The translations under genes were made by a program, and so were the position numbers. DNA of 8,554 nucleotides from Clostridia bacterium (GTDB taxonomy: Bacteria; Bacillota; Clostridia; Oscillospirales; CAG-272), in the NCBI GenBank assembly GCA_900753285.1, contig CAADYN010000251.1, positions 1-8,554 of the forward strand. Reading direction: 5' to 3'. The notes under the pieces are model-generated. The model did not search any database. It saw only the letters and a program-made list of their open reading frames with translations, and was not told the origin of the DNA. This document shows, one piece after another, positions 5,411 through 8,554 of this stretch; the first letter of the stretch is position 1; each line of letters starts with the position of its first letter.

Positions 5411-7413
5411 TACAGCTTATATTCCTGTCTTGCGATAACGTGATCCTGATACGGCTTGTCAAGCTCGGTGAAGTACGCGCTCCATCCCCAGATACGGACT
5501 ATCAGACGGGGGTACTTTTCAGGATGAGCCTGTGCGTCAAGCAGAACGTCCTTTGACACGGAATTGAGCTGAAGCTGATGACCGCCGAGAGCGATAAAAT
5601 ATCTCACAAGTGCGCCGAGCTTTTCGGGAGCGTCTGCTTCACTGAACACGGACGAGTCAAACTCCAGTGTAAGAGGACCGCCGTTTACGTTATTGACGAG
5701 CTCCGGCTTCGTGAAGCTGCGGATTATCGAAACCGGACCGGGAGTTTTCGCGAACAGTGAGGGGGAGTAGTTTGTACCGAAAGGCTCTCCCTTTCTTCTT
5801 CCGTCGGGGGATGCGCCAATCTCGCTCGCGTGCCAGAGGTAGTACATTGCGGAACCCGTACCCGCTCTCCAGCATCCTCCGCGGCAGTTGCGGTATTCGC
5901 TCATCTCCTCGGCAAAGGTACGGAGCAGAAGGACAGCCCATTCGTCAGCTTCTTCGCCGTTTTCCACGCCCATCTTCGGAGCTTCGTTTCTGAGAATCGG
6001 CATCAGCTCACTGTGCTTTTCAAAATCCGAGTCAACGGCTTCGGTAAGCTCTTCCGCGGTCACGGTTTTGTCTTCGATGACATACTTCACCATAGCCGCA
6101 AGAGAGTCAGCCGCAGTTGATATTCCCGTACCGTGCGCGCCGAAATTGTTGTACTTTGAGCCTCGCGAAACATCTCCGTGCGGTGCGTCAAAGAACAGCG
6201 TAAGGAAGGGCGCGGGAACGAACCACAGATTCTTCACGGATGAGGTGATATTCGCACACTGAGCGGCGATTTCTTTCTTCACTGCCGTCGTGAGCTCTTC
6301 CTTTGTCCTGCATGAAGCAAAGTCGCGGTGGAGAACGTTATCTACCACTTTCGGGAACGACAAGGCTGCAATGTTTGCTACATCAAATCCGTTTCCGGGT
6401 ACGATGAACTCCCAGCAAGCCGCAACTCCGTATTCCGCCGCGTCCTCGTGAGCATATCCGAGCTTTTCAAGTCCGGGTATAACCACATCGTCGTTTGAAT
6501 ACTGCGGGAATCCCATTCCTACAGCGGTAAGGCGGCTTCCCTTGACAAATCTGTCCGCAGGAGTTGACTTTGAGACGCGCATATTTATCTTCGGGTCGAT
6601 GAGCTTATTCTTTCCCGAGGCGAGCAGGCAGATCTCGGACAGGCGCGTGAACCAGTCGTTTCCGTCAGCGTCGCATCCGCCGAGAACCATTGACTGTCCG
6701 TTGTCTCCCTGCTGAACTCCGGGGTAAAGGTCGGAGTCGATATTGAACGAGAGGAAGAAGTCCGTCACAAGGTCAAGCGCTTCTTCGTCGGTTAGCCTTC
6801 CCGCGTCAATGTCAGCCTTATAGTACGGGTACATATACTTATCGAATCTTCCGCAGGTGACGTGATATGTTCCCTCGAGCCAGAGAGCGTAGTGGACAAT
6901 ACGGAAGAACTCCAGAGCCTCACGGAATGTACGCGGAGCTTCCCACGGCACTCTTGAAAGCACTTCGTAAACGTCGTCCCGTCCGATTCTCTCGGCTTCC
7001 GCTCTGTATTTCTCCACCACCGACATGAGAGCGTTTATTTCTCTCTTTTCGTATTCGTTTGTCCGCTCATCGGCGAGTATTTCACAAAATCCGCGTGAGA
7101 TAACTCTTTTATAGTCGGGGGTTACGTTTGAAGTATAGCCAAGCTCGTGGATGAAGTGGGTCTTTTTTATCTCCGTCCACTCGTCGGGCGTGAATACATC
7201 GGGAAAGTCGGAAGAGGTGCGCATGAAAACTATCTTCTGTCCGTCGAAAATGTGAGCTTCCTCGTTTGCGCAGAGAGCTTCAAAGCGTCTTGTCATTCTC
7301 TCTTCCGGCGGCAGAAATTCGGCTGAAAACTCAGCGGCGATATCTCTTCCGTCGAATGCGGGGCGGCGGTATTTTTTGTGCTCGCCCGATGTTATATAGT
7401 CGTAATATGTCAT
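5410..7413 (-). CDS. Glycyl radical enzyme of unknown substrate (PFL-like family, not PFL)
   Basis: A 667-residue glycyl radical enzyme, a cytosolic anaerobic enzyme that starts radical chemistry on its substrate through a Cys thiyl. The C-terminal radical loop is RIWGWSAYF with G643, 24 residues from the end, followed by the family tail LDKPYQDHVIARQEYKL. The thiyl site is AACWEFIVPG: C333 with E335, the C-x-E arrangement of glycerol dehydratase and choline TMA-lyase, not the Cys-Cys of pyruvate formate-lyase. SPDGRRKGEPF (535-545) and ITP-like TPDYKRV (98-104) also fit the family. It is short beside PFL (about 760) and CutC or glycerol dehydratase (about 790-850). Leader: consensus promoter, then AAGGTA seven bases before ATG. 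It overlaps its activase by one base. No microcompartment genes or transporter are in view. The reaction is unknown. Confidence 0.93.
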   Translation of the reverse strand: MTYYDYITSGEHKKYRRPAFDGRDIAAEFSAEFLPPEERMTRRFEALCANEEAHIFDGQKIVFMRTSSDFPDVFTPDEWTEIKKTHFIHELGYTSNVTPDYKRVISRGFCEILADERTNEYEKREINALMSVVEKYRAEAERIGRDDVYEVLSRVPWEAPRTFREALEFFRIVHYALWLEGTYHVTCGRFDKYMYPYYKADIDAGRLTDEEALDLVTDFFLSFNIDSDLYPGVQQGDNGQSMVLGGCDADGNDWFTRLSEICLLASGKNKLIDPKINMRVSKSTPADRFVKGSRLTAVGMGFPQYSNDDVVIPGLEKLGYAHEDAAEYGVAACWEFIVPGNGFDVANIAALSFPKVVDNVLHRDFASCRTKEELTTAVKKEIAAQCANITSSVKNLWFVPAPFLTLFFDAPHGDVSRGSKYNNFGAHGTGISTAADSLAAMVKYVIEDKTVTAEELTEAVDSDFEKHSELMPILRNEAPKMGVENGEEADEWAVLLLRTFAEEMSEYRNCRGGCWRAGTGSAMYYLWHASEIGASPDGRRKGEPFGTNYSPSLFAKTPGPVSIIRSFTKPELVNNVNGGPLTLEFDSSVFSEADAPEKLGALVRYFIALGGHQLQLNSVSKDVLLDAQAHPEKYPRLIVRIWGWSAYFTELDKPYQDHVIARQEYKL

Positions 7414-7451
7414 GTTATTTTACCTTGTTTTTCATATAAATTTCCTGCTTG

Positions 7452-7480
7452 ATTATATCATTATGCCGCGCGTGTGTCAA
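7452..7480 (-). promoter_or_regulatory. Consensus sigma-A promoter of the glycyl radical operon
   Basis: The minus strand carries perfect TTGACA (7475-7480), a 17-base spacer and perfect TATAAT (7452-7457) with TG one base before it. The leader to the ATG at 7413 is about 32 bases. No obvious operator repeat overlaps it. Confidence 0.87.
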
Positions 7481-7532
7481 TCTTTACATAACAGTCAGTG
7501 TGATTTTTGTCCGATTCGCGGGGATATATGAC

Positions 7533-7572
7533 AAAAACCGGCTCGCACAGCAATAAAGCCATACAAAGCCGG
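7533..7572 (-). terminator. Rho-independent terminator after uppP
   Basis: On the minus strand CCGGCT (7567-7572) pairs with AGCCGG (7538-7543). The inner arms TTGTATGGC and GCTGTGCG extend the stem with several G-U pairs and one bulge around a TTTATT loop. Five T follow (7533-7537). It starts seven bases after the uppP stop. Confidence 0.82.
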
Positions 7573-7579
7573 ATATGTT

Positions 7580-8416
7580 TTATTTTGTTATGAGGAAGTA
7601 CGCAATAACCGCAACTCCGAGTACGATACGGTACCATCCGAAGAACTCGAAGCTGTGACGGCGTACAAAGCCTACAAGGAACTTTATCGCGACAAGTGAC
7701 ACGACAAACGCGGTCAGAATTCCGACAACGAGCGTGACAATCTCGGACGGGGAGAACGCAAGACCGTAGTTCACGGCGTATTTCGCGATTTTCAAAAGAC
7801 TTGCGCCGAACATTACGGGAACCGCAAGGAAGAACGAGAACTCAGCCGCAGGTGTACGGGAAACGCCGACGCACATAGCTCCGATTATTGTAGAGCCTGA
7901 GCGGGATGTTCCGGGGATGAGCGAAAGTGTCTGGAACGCGCCGATTTTCAGTGCGGTCTTTGCGTCGATATCGTCAACGGAGGTTATGGGGTACTTTTTC
8001 GTCTTGTGCATCCTCTCGATAACGATGAACGCAACGCCGTATATGATGAGCGCGGCGGCAACGGTTATGTAATTGTAGAGGTACTTGTCAAGGATATCGT
8101 CAAACAGCACTCCGACAACGCCTGCGGGAATGACTGCAATGACGATTTTCAGCCAGAGCTTCCATATGCTCTTTCTCTCTGCTTTTCCTGCTGACGGGCA
8201 GAACGGGAACAGTCTCTTCCAGTACAGTATAACGACAGCGAGTATGGAGCCGAACTGTATCACCACGCGGAACATCTCCATAAACTGCTCCGAAACGTTC
8301 ATTCCGCAGAACTGCTCGAACAGTATCATGTGTCCCGTGGAGGATATCGGAAGCCATTCGGTAATTCCCTGTATCACTCCGATGAGAAACGCTTTCAGTA
8401 TGTCTAAAAAATTCAT
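7580..8416 (-). CDS. uppP: Undecaprenyl-diphosphatase UppP (BacA)
   Basis: A 278-residue integral membrane enzyme that removes a phosphate from undecaprenyl pyrophosphate, recycling the lipid carrier for peptidoglycan and other wall polymers; it also gives bacitracin tolerance. Both family signatures are intact: QGITEWLPISSTGH (residues 16-29, including E20 and H29) and PGTSRSGST (168-176, including S171 and R172). Hydrophobic segments occur throughout, for example about 50-66, 90-105, 117-133 and the final 25 residues, matching the multi-pass fold, and the length is normal. GGAGG ten bases before ATG lies inside the end of the upstream gene, whose TGA is three bases before this start, so the two are co-transcribed. 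The gene ends at its own terminator and looks unrelated to the sugar genes downstream. Confidence 0.97.
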   Translation of the reverse strand: MNFLDILKAFLIGVIQGITEWLPISSTGHMILFEQFCGMNVSEQFMEMFRVVIQFGSILAVVILYWKRLFPFCPSAGKAERKSIWKLWLKIVIAVIPAGVVGVLFDDILDKYLYNYITVAAALIIYGVAFIVIERMHKTKKYPITSVDDIDAKTALKIGAFQTLSLIPGTSRSGSTIIGAMCVGVSRTPAAEFSFFLAVPVMFGASLLKIAKYAVNYGLAFSPSEIVTLVVGILTAFVVSLVAIKFLVGFVRRHSFEFFGWYRIVLGVAVIAYFLITK

Positions 8417-8419
8417 TCG

Positions 8420-8554
8420 TCAATTTCCTCCGAGACGAAGGATGTCGCCCTCTTTCACGGGAAACGGCACTTTCAGTCTGAAATACATGGACGGGTGCGG
8501 CGCGGATTCTATTTTCTCTCCCTGAACATCGGAGAGAGACGAAGCTGAAAACGC
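8420..8554 (-). CDS. Hypothetical protein, last 44 codons only
   Basis: An open frame enters from the right edge and ends at TGA (8420-8422), three bases before the uppP start. The visible end includes MYFRLKVPFPVKEGDILRLG. One other frame is also open, but this frame ends in the right place to couple with uppP and its final codons contain the GGAGG site used by uppP. The other frame runs into uppP out of phase and the third has a stop. The family is not recognised from this fragment, and no signal peptide or membrane segment can be judged. Confidence 0.6.
   Translation of the reverse strand, partial: AFSASSLSDVQGEKIESAPHPSMYFRLKVPFPVKEGDILRLGGN

Noticed and set aside
5410..7413. Calling the large enzyme pyruvate formate-lyase (PflB) with PflA.
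   Set aside because: It lacks the adjacent Cys-Cys pair, is too short, and its activase has the ferredoxin-type insert absent from PflA.
8100..8423. A 107-codon minus-strand frame starting at TTG, just before the uppP start.
   Set aside because: It overlaps uppP out of phase and has no recognisable features, whereas uppP has both signature motifs.

Overview
All seven genes in this window lie on the minus strand, so they are described here from high to low coordinates. The likely source is a strictly anaerobic Firmicute of the class Clostridia, perhaps an Oscillospirales/Ruminococcaceae-type gut or rumen bacterium. Reasons: AGGAGG-type ribosome binding sites, consensus sigma-A promoters, a glycyl radical enzyme (destroyed by oxygen), and balanced base composition. 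This is inference, not a taxonomic assignment.

Region by region. (1) 8420-8554 is the 3' end of an unrecognised gene, coupled to uppP (7580-8416, undecaprenyl-diphosphatase), which ends in a clear rho-independent terminator (7533-7572). (2) A consensus promoter (7452-7480) drives a two-gene operon. The first gene is a 667-residue glycyl radical enzyme (5410-7413). The second is its radical-SAM activating enzyme (4559-5410), joined through a TAATG overlap and closed by a strong terminator (4501-4545). (3) Directly after that terminator a second consensus promoter (4466-4495) drives an AraC-family regulator (3622-4434) and an intracellular GH32 beta-fructosidase (1990-3612), which are translationally coupled. 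(4) After a 264-base leader/intergenic stretch with its own promoter candidate come a GH172 (DUF2961) glycosidase (640-1725) and, 31 bases later, a secreted discoidin-domain protein that runs off the left edge (1-608).

Regions 3 and 4 look like one small carbohydrate-use locus. GH32 removes beta-linked fructose; characterised GH172 enzymes act on alpha-D-fructofuranosides (including difructose dianhydride I) or on D-arabinofuranosides. An AraC regulator sits in front. No transporter or sugar kinase is in view. The link between the glycyl radical operon and the sugar genes is adjacency only.

Three things stand out. The GH172 frame is split by one in-frame UGA exactly where the family has the second Trp of a Trp-Trp-Gly-Glu motif, with everything downstream intact. 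The activating enzyme carries two extra diverged tandem copies of its own first ~15 residues. The glycyl radical enzyme combines a CWE thiyl site with an odd WGWS radical loop and is short, so it is not pyruvate formate-lyase and its substrate is unknown.
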